DNA from: FEB-25 sp963726315
Lineage (GTDB): Bacteria > Chloroflexota > Anaerolineae > Anaerolineales > UBA4823
Length of the DNA stretch: 64,000 nt
Assembly: GCA_963726315.1 (NCBI GenBank)
Contig: CAVSBZ010000005.1
Span: forward strand, 1,674,001-1,738,000
Direction: 5' to 3'
The number at the start of each line of letters is the position of its first letter. The first letter of the stretch is position 1. The notes below the pieces were generated by a model. That model was given only the letters and a program-made list of their open reading frames with translations, did not search any database and had not been told where the DNA came from. Of the stretch, positions 1 to 8,836 are shown one piece after another. The position numbers and the translations under genes are program-made.

Positions 1-1208
1 CGATTGACTCAATGATCCCTCTGGGACGCGGTCAGCGAGAGCTTATCATTGGTGACCGGCAAACCGGTAAAACTGCCCTGGCGTTGGATACGATCATTAA
101 CCAGAAAGGCAAGGATTTGTATTGTATTTATGTAGCGATTGGGCAGAAGAAAGCTGCAATTGCCCGGACGGTCGCTACTCTGGAACGTTATGGTGCCATG
201 GACTATACGACCGTGGTTGTAGCTGCAGCTGATGAACCAGCTGCGTTGCAATATATTGCTCCCTATTCAGGCTGTGCCATTGGTGAGGAGTTTATGGAGA
301 CTGGACGGGATGCTCTGTGCGTGTATGATGACCTTTCAAAGCATGCCTGGGCTTACCGGCAGGTATCCTTGCTGTTACGCCGTCCCCCTGGACGTGAAGC
401 TTATCCTGGCGATGTGTTCTACCTGCATTCGAGACTTTTGGAACGGGCTGCCCGATTAGCTGATAAATATGTTATCGTAAAGAAAAATCACCCGGAATCA
501 TATGCAGAAGGCGCAGATATCAAAGAAGGGATGATTTTCGGTGGACCATTGGCTCGGCATAACATCGCTGAAGCCATCAAGAAGATGGAAAATCCAGACG
601 AGTATAAAGCCGCCAAATTAAAAGGCACCGGTGGTTCTTTAACGGCATTGCCCATCATTGAAACACTGCTCGGGGATGTATCAGCTTATATCCCAACCAA
701 CGTCATTTCGATCACCGATGGACAAATCTATTTGGAAGGCAACTTATTTTATGCAGGTATCCGCCCTGCGGTGAATGTAGGACTTTCGGTATCCAGGGTG
801 GGCGGGGATGCTCAAACGAAGGCATTCAGGCAGGTAGCCGGGCGTTTACGCCTGGATATGGCAGCTTTCCGTGAGCTGGCAGCTTTTGCACAATTTGGTT
901 CGGATTTGGATAAAGCGACACAAGCCCAACTCAACCGTGGACAACACTTGCAGGAAATATTAAAACAACCCCAATACCAACCCCTATCATTAGAGAGCCA
1001 GGTGATTGAGATCTTTGCAGGGACTCGTGGTTATGCTGATAATGTGACACTCGACGATATGCGACGGTGGGAGATTTCATTGATCCGACATATGGAGAGT
1101 TCACACCCAGAAATAGGTAGATCTATTGTCGAAGAAAAAAGAATTACACCTGAAACAGAAGAAACGCTTGTCGAAGCGTTGACCGCTTATATGTCCACCT
1201 GGCAGTAA
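1..1208 (+). CDS. atpA: ATP synthase F1 subunit alpha (5' end outside window)
   Basis: This is the C-terminal four fifths of the regulatory nucleotide-binding subunit of the F1 head. The frame is open from base 3 (I-D-S before M-I-P-L-G-R-G-Q-R), so the gene begins before the window. The P-loop GDRQTGKT is coded at about 51-74, the segment CVYDDLSKHAWAYRQ follows, and the catalytic-interface arginine of GLSVSRVGG is at 795-797. The C-terminal helical domain is complete. It is followed 21 bases later by atpG, in the usual bacterial order alpha-gamma-beta-epsilon; delta, b, c and a should lie upstream. Confidence 0.97.
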   Translation, partial: IDSMIPLGRGQRELIIGDRQTGKTALALDTIINQKGKDLYCIYVAIGQKKAAIARTVATLERYGAMDYTTVVVAAADEPAALQYIAPYSGCAIGEEFMETGRDALCVYDDLSKHAWAYRQVSLLLRRPPGREAYPGDVFYLHSRLLERAARLADKYVIVKKNHPESYAEGADIKEGMIFGGPLARHNIAEAIKKMENPDEYKAAKLKGTGGSLTALPIIETLLGDVSAYIPTNVISITDGQIYLEGNLFYAGIRPAVNVGLSVSRVGGDAQTKAFRQVAGRLRLDMAAFRELAAFAQFGSDLDKATQAQLNRGQHLQEILKQPQYQPLSLESQVIEIFAGTRGYADNVTLDDMRRWEISLIRHMESSHPEIGRSIVEEKRITPETEETLVEALTAYMSTWQ

Positions 1209-1229
1209 ACCCTGACCTGATAACGAATT

Positions 1230-2120
1230 ATGCCAAATACCAGGGAAGTCCGTCTCCGAATAAGAAGTGTAAAGAATATTGCCCAGGTTACCCGGGCACT
1301 GCAAGCGGTTAGTGCCAGTAACGTTCGGAAAGCGATGGCTGCAATGATGCGCACCCGACCCTATGCTACTAAGGCGTGGCAGGTACTGACGCATATTGCC
1401 GGACAGCCGGGTAGAGCGTCCTTGCACCCGTTATTAACTTCGCGCGATGAAGACCGCAATGAGCTAGTGGTGCTTATTGCCGGAGATCGTGGGTTGGCTG
1501 GCGCATATAACTCAAATATTGTCCGTTTTACTTTACAAAAATTCGGTTCCAGGGATATTCCCGTTAATTACATATCGGTTGGGCGCAAGGGTCGCGATAT
1601 GCTGATTCGCCGGAGGAAGAATGTGATCGCGGAGTTCAGCCATTTACCCGCTGCGCCATCCTTCAGTGATGTATCAGCAATTGGTCGCCTGGCTGTGGAT
1701 GAGTTCCTGGACGGAAAAGCCGACCGGGTTTATCTCGTTTATACTGATTTTATCAATATGGTCAGACAAGTGCCTACCATCAAACAACTGCTCCCTCTGG
1801 AAATTGGTCTCGGAGAGGGAAGAGTGGTAGATTTTGAACAAACGAAAAAAGCCACTGCGGCATACATCTATGAGCCCAATGAAGAAGAAATATTAGATGA
1901 AATCGTGCCACGGTTTACTGCTCTTCAGGTTTATCAGGCAATTATGGAATCATTGGCGAGTGAACATGCTGCTCGTATGGTAGCGATGAAAAATGCAACC
2001 GATAGTGCTACAGAACTTGCCAGCGCATTGCAATTAGAATATAACAAAGCTCGACAACAAGGTATTACCGGAGAAATTCTGGATATCGTTGGGGGTGTCG
2101 AGGCTCTGGCAACGAAATGA
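1230..2120 (+). CDS. atpG: ATP synthase F1 subunit gamma
   Basis: This is the central rotor shaft of F1, 296 residues, which is normal length. The N-terminal helix carries the family pattern EVRLRIRSVKNIAQVTRAL (residues about 6-24). The C-terminal helix shows the second hallmark, MVAMKNATDSATELASALQ, then NKARQQGITGEILDIVGG. Both coiled-coil strands that enter the alpha3beta3 hexamer are present and unbroken. The ribosome binding site before ATG 1230 is weak, so translation may depend on coupling to atpA 21 bases upstream. It belongs to the atp operon and no oddity was seen. Confidence 0.97.
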   Translation: MPNTREVRLRIRSVKNIAQVTRALQAVSASNVRKAMAAMMRTRPYATKAWQVLTHIAGQPGRASLHPLLTSRDEDRNELVVLIAGDRGLAGAYNSNIVRFTLQKFGSRDIPVNYISVGRKGRDMLIRRRKNVIAEFSHLPAAPSFSDVSAIGRLAVDEFLDGKADRVYLVYTDFINMVRQVPTIKQLLPLEIGLGEGRVVDFEQTKKATAAYIYEPNEEEILDEIVPRFTALQVYQAIMESLASEHAARMVAMKNATDSATELASALQLEYNKARQQGITGEILDIVGGVEALATK

Positions 2121-2147
2121 ACTTTTTTTACTTATCAGGAGGTAAGC

Positions 2148-3551
2148 ATGGCTAGATTTACTGGCCAGGTTGTACAAGTAATGGGTGGTGTGGTGGACGT
2201 CGAGTTTCCCATCGGACAGCTACCTAATGTTTACGAGGCGCTCGAGATTACGCGTGAAGGCCAGCTACCATTAATACTTGAAGTAGAGAAACATCTTGGG
2301 AATAACTGGGTGCGGTGTGTAGCCATGGATTCTACCGATGGTTTACAAAGAAATGTGCCTGTTTATTCGTTGGGCACACCAATAAAGGTGCCGGTCGGAC
2401 CAGCCACATTGGGACGTGTGTTTAACGTATTGGGTCGTCCGGTAGATGGTGGGCCGGCTGTGACCGCTGAACAATATTACCCAATTCATCGTCCAGCTCC
2501 TGATTTTGAAGAACAATCAACACGCGTGGAAGTATTTGAAACAGGGATTAAAGTGATCGATTTGATCGCCCCGTTTACCAGAGGTGGTAAAACTGGGATT
2601 TTTGGTGGTGCCGGGGTTGGGAAAACGATCATAATTACTGAATTGATTCGATCAATTGCCACCGTTCACCAGGGGAATTCGGTTTTTGCTGGGGTGGGTG
2701 AACGCACGCGTGAAGGGACACAGCTTTATCGCGAAATGATCGAATTGGGGGTAATGAAAGATACCGTGATGGTTTATGGTCAGATGAACGAACCGCCTGG
2801 TGTGAGGCTGCGGGTGGCATTGGCGGCATTATCCATGGCGGAGTATTTCCGTGATGAAGGGCGGGATGTTCTACTATTTATAGACAACATTTTCCGCTTC
2901 AGCATGTCTGGATCAGAAGTATCCGCGTTGCTAGGTCGTATGCCTTCAGCGGTAGGTTACCAGCCTACTTTGGCGACCGAGATGGGTGAGCTGCAAGAGA
3001 GAATTACCTCGACACGCCATGGCTCAATTACCTCCATGCAGGCAGTGTATGTGCCAGCAGATGATTATTCGGACCCCGCACCTGTGGCGACCTTTACCCA
3101 TCTGGATGCGACCATTGCCTTGGAACGTTCCATTGTGGAAAAAGGGATATACCCAGCAGTTGATCCTCTAACTTCCACTTCTCGGATTCTGGACCCATTG
3201 ATCGTTGGTGAGGAGCATTACAACACCGCCCGCGAAGTGCAGCGTGTGCTGCAAAGATACAAGGATTTGCAGGATATTATCGCAATCCTGGGCGTGGACG
3301 AGCTCAGTGAAGACGATAAGCTGATCGTCTCTCGAGCGCGCAAGATAGAACGATTTTTCTCGCAGCCATTCTATGTCGCACAGGTCTTTACCGGGCGCGA
3401 AGGACGTTACGTACCCTTACGCGAGACGATACGAGGTTTCAAGGAAATCCTGGAAGGCAAGCACGATGACCTGCCGGAACAAGCGTTCATGATGGTAGGC
3501 GGCATTGACGAAGTAGCCGAACAAGCCGGCCAAATCGCTAAAAGTGAGTAG
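2148..3551 (+). CDS. atpD: ATP synthase F1 subunit beta
   Basis: This is the catalytic subunit of F1, 467 residues. The P-loop GGAGVGKT (about residues 151-158), the catalytic GERTREG segment, Walker B FIDNIFRFS, and the run EVSALLGRMPSAVGYQPTL are all intact. The lever motif that is usually DELSEED reads DELSEDD, a conservative change. A textbook AGGAGGT Shine-Dalgarno at 2137-2143 fixes the ATG at 2148, unlike the weak sites of atpG and atpC, in line with three beta copies per enzyme. The stop overlaps a possible GTG of atpC at 3544. Confidence 0.98.
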   Translation: MARFTGQVVQVMGGVVDVEFPIGQLPNVYEALEITREGQLPLILEVEKHLGNNWVRCVAMDSTDGLQRNVPVYSLGTPIKVPVGPATLGRVFNVLGRPVDGGPAVTAEQYYPIHRPAPDFEEQSTRVEVFETGIKVIDLIAPFTRGGKTGIFGGAGVGKTIIITELIRSIATVHQGNSVFAGVGERTREGTQLYREMIELGVMKDTVMVYGQMNEPPGVRLRVALAALSMAEYFRDEGRDVLLFIDNIFRFSMSGSEVSALLGRMPSAVGYQPTLATEMGELQERITSTRHGSITSMQAVYVPADDYSDPAPVATFTHLDATIALERSIVEKGIYPAVDPLTSTSRILDPLIVGEEHYNTAREVQRVLQRYKDLQDIIAILGVDELSEDDKLIVSRARKIERFFSQPFYVAQVFTGREGRYVPLRETIRGFKEILEGKHDDLPEQAFMMVGGIDEVAEQAGQIAKSE

Positions 3552-3573
3552 AGATTGTAAATCGAAATATACT

Positions 3574-4026
3574 ATGTCTATCCGGTGTGAAATCGTTTCT
3601 CAAGACCGCAGCGTGTATTCAGGTGAAGCCGATATGGTGATTGTACCTGGAGTACAGGGAGAAATGGGTATTTTGCCCAACCATGCACCATTATTGTCCA
3701 CGCTTAAATTCGGAATATTGCGGGTGCGGTATAAAGGACAGGAACAAATATTCACCGTTGCAGGTGGGGTGATCGAAGTCCAACCCGACCTGATCACCGT
3801 CATGGCAGATGCAGCAGAAAATGTCCAGGAAATTGACACCAGCCGAGCAGAAGCAGCGAAAAGGCGAGCAGAGGAATACCTTAAGCAAGGACCTCCACCG
3901 GATAGTGATGCTTATCTTAAAATTGAATCAGCACTTCGCCGGTCGAATCTTCGTCTGGAAGCAGTCAAACGCTACCGCGGTCAACGAACCAGGTTATATA
4001 GGACAGATGAGGAACATCCGAAGTAA
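3574..4026 (+). CDS. atpC: ATP synthase F1 subunit epsilon
   Basis: This stalk subunit couples gamma to the c-ring and can inhibit hydrolysis. From ATG 3574 the product is 150 residues and starts like other epsilon chains (MSIRCEIVSQDRSVYSGEAD). The beta-sandwich signature VPGVQGEMGILPNHAPL (residues about 27-43) is clear. The C-terminal helical part is somewhat longer than usual and rich in Ala/Arg/Glu. A GTG at 3544, inside the end of atpD, would add ten unrelated residues; it allows overlap-coupled translation but fits the family less well. Neither start has a strong Shine-Dalgarno. Confidence 0.93.
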   Translation: MSIRCEIVSQDRSVYSGEADMVIVPGVQGEMGILPNHAPLLSTLKFGILRVRYKGQEQIFTVAGGVIEVQPDLITVMADAAENVQEIDTSRAEAAKRRAEEYLKQGPPPDSDAYLKIESALRRSNLRLEAVKRYRGQRTRLYRTDEEHPK

Positions 4027-4028
4027 AA

Positions 4029-5037
4029 ATGGCGTTATTTTCGAAAGATCTTGGGATCGATCTTGGCACGAACAATACCAGGGCAGCTGAAGGTGGTCAG
4101 GTCATCCTTGACGAACCTACTGTAGCTGCGATCATCATTTCAGAACAAAAAATGGTTTCATGGGGGAAAGAAGCCCAAGATATGCTCGGGCGAGTCCCTG
4201 ATTCAATCGAAGTCAACCGACCATTACGAAATGGTGTGATTGCAGATTATGAAGTTGCTGAGTACATCTTACGGGATATATTACGCAAACTGGGTGGTCC
4301 GTTACAGTTTTTTCGACCCCAGGTGATGATTACCGTTCCGAATGGGATTACGAGTGTCGAACGCCGTGCAGTTCACGAGGCTGGTCTTCAAGCGGGGAGC
4401 CGGGACGTGGCTTTGATTCAACAACCACTAGCAGCAGCAATTGGTGTAGACCTTCCTATTGGCACACCGTCGGGGAACTTGATCCTGTGTCTTGGAGGTG
4501 GTACTACCCAGGTTGCCGTGATTGCTATGTATGGCATCGTTGCCGGAGAAACACTGCGCGCTGGCGGCACCGCATTGGATGAAGCAATCGTGAGTTATGT
4601 AAGAAAAAAATATGGCTTGATCATCGGGCAGATTACCGCAGAACAGGTTAAAATCAAAATTGGTGCAGCGGTACCGCAGGATGATGAGCAAAGCGTGGAA
4701 ATTCAAGGGCAGGATCAGGTGACAGGCTTACCAAGACCTGTGACGCTGACCACCGGTGAAATCATTGATGCGTTGGAAGAGCCATTACACGCAATCGTTG
4801 AGACTGCCAGGCACGTGCTTGAGAAAGACTCCTCCTGAATTAGTATCTGATATCATCGATCGCGGGATCGCCATCTGTGGGGGAGGTGCACTGCTGCGTG
4901 GGATTGATCGCTTATTTACCAAGGAGCTGGGTGTACCAGCTTATCTCGTGGATAATCCGACCACCTGCATCGTTCAGGGAGCTTCCCGCGCGATTAAAAT
5001 GCATGATGTTCTCAGACGGAATTTGATCACCGTCTGA
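4029..5037 (+). CDS. mreB: MreB-type actin, broken by a single-base frameshift
   Basis: MreB is a cell-shape actin that forms membrane filaments guiding peptidoglycan synthesis. Residues 1-266 run from ATG 4029 with the first phosphate loop DLGIDLGTNNTR and the second, LCLGGGTTQVAV. After codons GAG AAA (4821-4826) this frame gives D-S-S-stop at 4838. Skipping G4827 restores TPPELVSDIIDRG and then the adenosine-binding ICGGGALLRGID, ending at 5037. The joined product would be about 335 residues, the family's normal length, so the break is one extra base. It may be a sequence error, a real lesion or recoding. It sits two bases after atpC and has no mreC or mreD behind it. Confidence 0.9.
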
Positions 5038-5055
5038 GATTGGATCATAACCAGA

Positions 5056-5089
5056 AGTGGTGAGGCGATAATTCACCTCACCGCTTTTT
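5056..5089 (+). terminator. Intrinsic terminator after mreB
   Basis: A 10-bp stem (5056-5065 with 5076-5085, one G-U pair) encloses a 10-base loop and runs into TTTTT at 5085-5089. It ends the atp-mreB unit and overlaps the last codon of the convergent rex gene. The minus-strand reading lacks a T tract, so it acts mainly on plus-strand transcripts. Confidence 0.75.
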
Positions 5090-5708
5090 ATTCCAGGTAA
5101 TACGTCATCCTTTGAAGATGCAGTACAGGGTCGATATATTGGACGCGGACATTCGTAGGTACAGATATATTAATCGGAGCGTAATTAAGGATGGCTCTAA
5201 CGCCGGCTTCAAGAAGCGAATTTGTTACCTGCTGCGCATGCTCGACCGGTACTGAGAGCATGGCGATTTGAACTCCAGCTTCCTTGATCTTCGTTACCAT
5301 GTCTGAAATATCTTGAATGGTAAACCCACCCACGTTTTTACCAATTTTCTGGGGGTCGTTGTCGAATAAAAGGACGATATTAAAGCCACGATTTGAGAAT
5401 CCCTGGTAGCGGGCAAGGGCATGACCGACATCACCTATACCGACGATAACCACATCCCAGACTTTATTGACGCATAAAATTTGCCGAAGTTGTTCGGTCA
5501 AGAAATCTATGTTATATCCAGTGCCTTGCTTTCCAAATTCACCGAATTGAGATAGATCCTTGCGAATTTGAGCGGCAGAAATTCCCAGCCTTTCACCTAA
5601 TTCCTGAGAAGAAGTTACCCGTCTTCCTTCCTGGTTCATCAGCTGTAGCGTGCGCAGATAGAGGGGCAGCCTTCCTACGACAATATTGGGAACAAATTTT
5701 TCATCCAT
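5088..5708 (-). CDS. rex: Redox-sensing transcriptional repressor Rex
   Basis: Rex senses the NADH/NAD+ ratio and represses fermentation and respiration genes when NADH is low. The start at 5708 (MDEKFVPNIVVGRLP) has GGAGG at 5713-5717 and gives 206 residues, the usual size; the open frame runs 22 codons further upstream without a better site. The winged helix spans about residues 15-75 (SQELGERLGISAAQIRKDLS), followed by the Rossmann motif VIVGIGDVGHA near 89-99 and the C-terminal domain-swap helix. It is convergent with mreB and divergent from obgE. A candidate Rex site lies 51 bases upstream, which suggests autoregulation. Confidence 0.95.
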   Translation of the reverse strand: MDEKFVPNIVVGRLPLYLRTLQLMNQEGRRVTSSQELGERLGISAAQIRKDLSQFGEFGKQGTGYNIDFLTEQLRQILCVNKVWDVVIVGIGDVGHALARYQGFSNRGFNIVLLFDNDPQKIGKNVGGFTIQDISDMVTKIKEAGVQIAMLSVPVEHAQQVTNSLLEAGVRAILNYAPINISVPTNVRVQYIDPVLHLQRMTYYLE

Positions 5709-5758
5709 AAGGCCTCCAATTTGGCGAAATCGCTTAAAATTTACCACAGTTTTCGATA

Positions 5759-5776
5759 TAGTGCAATTCTCCACAA
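5759..5776 (-). promoter_or_regulatory. Candidate Rex operator upstream of rex
   Basis: Read on the minus strand, this 18-mer matches the general Rex palindrome TTGTGAA-N4-TTCACAA at 11 of 14 defined positions (TTGTGGA-GAAT-TGCACTA). It lies between rex and the divergent obgE, where autoregulation would be expected. The match is by eye and the consensus comes from other phyla. Confidence 0.4.
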
Positions 5777-5842
5777 TAATAAAACAAATAATGTACTAGT
5801 ATGTAACAACCTTGATACAAATAATGTGTCGTGCAGAGGCGA

Positions 5843-5851
5843 TGGTATAAT
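5843..5851 (+). promoter_or_regulatory. Extended -10 promoter for obgE
   Basis: TGGTATAAT is a perfect -10 hexamer with the upstream TG extension. No good -35 is seen 17 bases before it, as is common for extended -10 promoters. The 5' untranslated leader would be about 30 bases, with only a weak AAGG before ATG 5887. Confidence 0.6.
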
Positions 5852-5886
5852 TTATAAAAATATGCCCAAGGCTAAAAAAATACTCA

Positions 5887-7146
5887 ATGTTCATTGATGA
5901 AGCTGAAATCTATGTAAGATCTGGGAAAGGCGGAGATGGATCGGTGCATTTCCGCCGTGAAAAGTATATCCCACGAGGGGGTCCGGACGGTGGTGATGGG
6001 GGCAGAGGTGGCGATATTCGCATTCAAGTATCTGCAGCTTTGAATACATTGCATGAATTTCAGCACCAGCACCGCTTTATTGCTGATGATGGAAAACGTG
6101 GAGCTAAACAAAATCAGACCGGTCATTCTGCTGATGATTTGGTCATCCTCGTCCCACCGGGGACAATCATCTACAATGCAGATAATCATGAGTTAGTGGC
6201 AGACCTGGTCAATGATGATCAGGAGATCACGCTATGCAAGGGAGGACGTGGCGGAAGAGGCAATTCCCGTTTTGCTAACTCTCGCGATCAAGCCCCTCGA
6301 ATTGCTGAGAAAGGGGCACCCGGTGAAGAACGGAGACTCCGCTTGGAGCTAAGGTTGATCGCTGACGTTGGAATTATCGGCATTCCGAATGCCGGAAAAT
6401 CGACCCTTTTAGCGGCGGTTACCAACGCTAAACCGAAAATTGCAGATTATCCATTTACCACGATTGACCCGAACCTGGGTGTTGCCAACCTGGACGATAA
6501 CCGGTCATTGGTTTTGGCAGATATCCCGGGATTGATTGAAGGTGCCCACATTGGCACAGGGCTTGGCTTCGAATTCCTCCGACATATCCAGAGGACACGG
6601 GTTTTAATTCACTTGCTGGATGGTTTAGCAGGAAACCCCGTTGTAGATTACGCCCAGATCAACACTGAGCTGGCCCTATTTGATCCTGATCTGGCGAAAA
6701 AGCCACAAATAGTGGCGGTGACCAAGATGGATATCCCCGAGGTTCAAGGCCGCTGGGAAGCCATTCGGCGAGAGCTCAAGAAAAAGGGTATCTCAGCCAT
6801 TGATATATCTGCAGTGGCGAGGACCAATTTACGTCCACTATTAGAAAAAACGTACGAATTACTACTTTCTACCCCAAATGCACCAAAAGAAGCTTTGGTT
6901 CCGGTTTATCATCCACAGAGCGACCCGAGGCAGTATGAGATCACACGCACATCCAACGGTTGGCGTATCTCGGGAACATCGATTGAGCGGGCAGCAGCCA
7001 TGACCTATTGGGATAATGATGACTCTATCAGGCGTTTTCATCGCATTCTAGAGGCGCTAGGGATCGGTAAAGCTTTGCGCGATGCAGGTGTGAAAGATGG
7101 AGATACAGTAAGTGTGGGTGACTATGAATTAGAGTGGGTGGATTGA
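5887..7146 (+). CDS. obgE: GTPase Obg (50S assembly and stress GTPase)
   Basis: Obg is an essential GTPase of large-subunit maturation and stress signalling. At 419 residues it has three domains in order: the glycine-rich Obg fold (about 1-158, with GGPDGGDGGRGGDI and KGGRGGRGN), the G domain with G1 GIPNAGKS at about 165-172, G2 YPFTT, G3 DIPGLIEGA and G4 TKMD, and a C-terminal OCT domain (about 345-419) as in Gram-positive Obg. It is followed five bases later by nadD, a common bacterial pairing. The length and every motif are standard. Confidence 0.97.
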   Translation: MFIDEAEIYVRSGKGGDGSVHFRREKYIPRGGPDGGDGGRGGDIRIQVSAALNTLHEFQHQHRFIADDGKRGAKQNQTGHSADDLVILVPPGTIIYNADNHELVADLVNDDQEITLCKGGRGGRGNSRFANSRDQAPRIAEKGAPGEERRLRLELRLIADVGIIGIPNAGKSTLLAAVTNAKPKIADYPFTTIDPNLGVANLDDNRSLVLADIPGLIEGAHIGTGLGFEFLRHIQRTRVLIHLLDGLAGNPVVDYAQINTELALFDPDLAKKPQIVAVTKMDIPEVQGRWEAIRRELKKKGISAIDISAVARTNLRPLLEKTYELLLSTPNAPKEALVPVYHPQSDPRQYEITRTSNGWRISGTSIERAAAMTYWDNDDSIRRFHRILEALGIGKALRDAGVKDGDTVSVGDYELEWVD

Positions 7147-7151
7147 GATCG

Positions 7152-7751
7152 ATGAAAATAGGAATATTTGGGGGAACCTTTGATCCACCCCATATTGGGC
7201 ACCAGATCCTGGCTGAAAATGCACAGGCCCAACTGGATCTGGACCAGGTATTGTGGGTGTTGACACCATTTCCACCTCATAAAACTACACAAAAAATCTC
7301 TCCAATTCACGATCGAATGATGATGGTATTGCTGGCAATCTCCGGAAATGCAAAATTCAAACTATCACGTGTGGATATTGACAGGGAGCCACCTCATTAC
7401 GCTGTAGACACCGTCGCTGCACTGCGCGAGAAAAGCCTGAAGGATGAATTTTATTATCTGATGGGAGCTGATTCGTTGAATGACCTACCCTCCTGGCATG
7501 AACCGGAGAGGTTTGTCTCGTTGTGTCATTGGATTATTGTTATGGTACGGCACAATGAACCACCAGCAACAAGCCAATTAAGAGATCAGATTCCGAATCT
7601 TATGGATAAAGTATCTTTCTTGGAGACACCTTTGATCGAAATTTCTGGGACCGATATTCGTGATCGAGCTGAGAAGGGGAAATCATTCCGCTACCAGGTG
7701 CCGGAAAAAATTCACAGTTACATTCTAAACCACAAACTCTATCACGTTTAA
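7152..7751 (+). CDS. nadD: Nicotinate-nucleotide adenylyltransferase
   Basis: NadD transfers AMP from ATP to nicotinate mononucleotide in NAD+ synthesis. The nucleotidyltransferase motif GGTFDPPHIGH follows the start directly (residues about 6-16), and the second motif reads SGTDIRDR near residue 165, where many family members have SSTxIR. ATG 7152 gives 199 residues; a GTG at 7134 inside obgE would add only six residues. It is probably co-transcribed with obgE and ends tail to tail with the hydrolase gene, overlapping it by four bases. Confidence 0.94.
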   Translation: MKIGIFGGTFDPPHIGHQILAENAQAQLDLDQVLWVLTPFPPHKTTQKISPIHDRMMMVLLAISGNAKFKLSRVDIDREPPHYAVDTVAALREKSLKDEFYYLMGADSLNDLPSWHEPERFVSLCHWIIVMVRHNEPPATSQLRDQIPNLMDKVSFLETPLIEISGTDIRDRAEKGKSFRYQVPEKIHSYILNHKLYHV

Positions 7752-8542
7752 GGCAGAGATAAGATAAACTCACGGACAGCCTGGTTATATTTATCGGGTT
7801 GTTCCAGGTTGGCAAGATGACCTGCGGTGGGAATAACAACCAGACGTGAATTCGCAATCTGGTCATGCATCAGCTCTGCTTCTTTAACGGGAATCAACTG
7901 ATCATCGGCACCATGGATAACCAGCGTCGGGCATTTTACCTCGGGTAATAATGGAGTTGAATCAGATCTGTCGCGCATACCTTGTAAAGCACCCACCACA
8001 CCATTGACCGATGTCTCGAGCATGATATCTTCAATGGAATCAACCAGAGGTTTATTCGAACTGAATGTGAGAGGTGTTACGAGCTTGGCAAGCATATTAT
8101 CCACAATAAAGGCCACTCCATGCTCGCGAACGTTTCTAACACCAACATCGCGGTTAGTTTTAGCCTCAGCCGAATCAGCTCCGGAACGTGTAGACGTTAA
8201 GATTAAACCCTTGAACAATTCCGGATATTTTCTATATAGGGCTAGGGTCACATAACCACCCATGGATAACCCACACACGACAATAGGAGTATTTAATTGA
8301 AGGCTAGCCAACAACCTATAACAATCTGCTGCTAGTAAGTCCATGCGGTACGTGCCATCAAATGCGTAGGAATCGCCATGCCCACGCAGATCCACAGAGA
8401 TAATCGAGGCAATATCAGATAGTCCATCCATCTGAGGGTACCAAATTTTACGCGAAAGTGGATACCCGTGAATAAAGAGTACGGGTATGCCGACACCTGC
8501 ACGCTCATATTCTAAATATCCTTCATCTAGTGGATATTTCAT
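7748..8542 (-). CDS. Alpha/beta-fold hydrolase
   Basis: This is a 264-residue single-domain alpha/beta hydrolase. It has the oxyanion HGYP segment (near residue 25), the nucleophile elbow GLSMGG, an acid in HGADDQL and the catalytic histidine in GHLANLEQP close to the C terminus. The start at 8542 has an AGGAGG site at 8548-8553, which is better than the upstream ATG at 8569. Substrate cannot be read from sequence: 3-oxoadipate enol-lactonase, carboxylesterase and aminoacrylate hydrolase relatives look alike. No signal peptide was seen, so it is likely cytoplasmic. Confidence 0.85.
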   Translation of the reverse strand: MKYPLDEGYLEYERAGVGIPVLFIHGYPLSRKIWYPQMDGLSDIASIISVDLRGHGDSYAFDGTYRMDLLAADCYRLLASLQLNTPIVVCGLSMGGYVTLALYRKYPELFKGLILTSTRSGADSAEAKTNRDVGVRNVREHGVAFIVDNMLAKLVTPLTFSSNKPLVDSIEDIMLETSVNGVVGALQGMRDRSDSTPLLPEVKCPTLVIHGADDQLIPVKEAELMHDQIANSRLVVIPTAGHLANLEQPDKYNQAVREFILSLP

Positions 8543-8640
8543 GATTTCCTCCTGTTCGCTATTCCCCATTGAGTATGTTTATAAAAAATAAACCAACTCC
8601 TTAAAAAGGTCTTGAGGAGTTGGAGCCGGTTAAAAACCTG

Positions 8641-8716
8641 TCGGGGCGCCGGGAGTTGAACCCGGGACCTCTTGCACCCCATGCAAGCGCGCTGAGCCGG
8701 ACTGCGCTACGCCCCG
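8641..8716 (-). tRNA. tRNA-Pro (anticodon GGG)
   Basis: A full cloverleaf folds on the minus strand. Acceptor CGGGGCG pairs with CGCCCCG, the D arm is GCGC/GCGC, the anticodon stem CTTGC/GCAAG encloses loop ATGGGGT (anticodon GGG), and the T arm is CCGGG/CCCGG with loop TTCAACT. The discriminator is A, and CCA is not encoded. The C1-G72 pair fits proline tRNAs. Confidence 0.95.
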
Positions 8717-8734
8717 ATTGTATAAAGCGGGCAG

Positions 8735-8763
8735 ATTATAGCGTATTCACACAGTTCTGACAA
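8735..8763 (-). promoter_or_regulatory. Sigma70-type promoter of tRNA-Pro
   Basis: On the minus strand TTGTCA (8758-8763) is followed by a 17-base spacer and a perfect TATAAT (8735-8740). The 5' end of the tRNA lies 18 bases further on. Confidence 0.8.
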
Positions 8764-8805
8764 CCCCTGGATAAAATCAGATCGATAAATTGGGCTTGAT
8801 TGCAC

Positions 8806-8834
8806 TTGACATGGAGTGTTATGTTTGATATGCT
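8806..8834 (+). promoter_or_regulatory. Sigma70-type promoter of the tetR unit
   Basis: A perfect -35 TTGACA (8806-8811), a 17-base spacer and TATGCT (8829-8834) form a strong promoter directed at the TetR gene. The predicted start point falls inside the palindrome that follows immediately. Confidence 0.8.
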
Positions 8835-8836
8835 AT

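Noticed and set aside
3544..3573. GTG at 3544 as the start of atpC
   Set aside because: It adds ten residues not seen in epsilon subunits; the ATG at 3574 fits the family start, although overlap coupling cannot be excluded.
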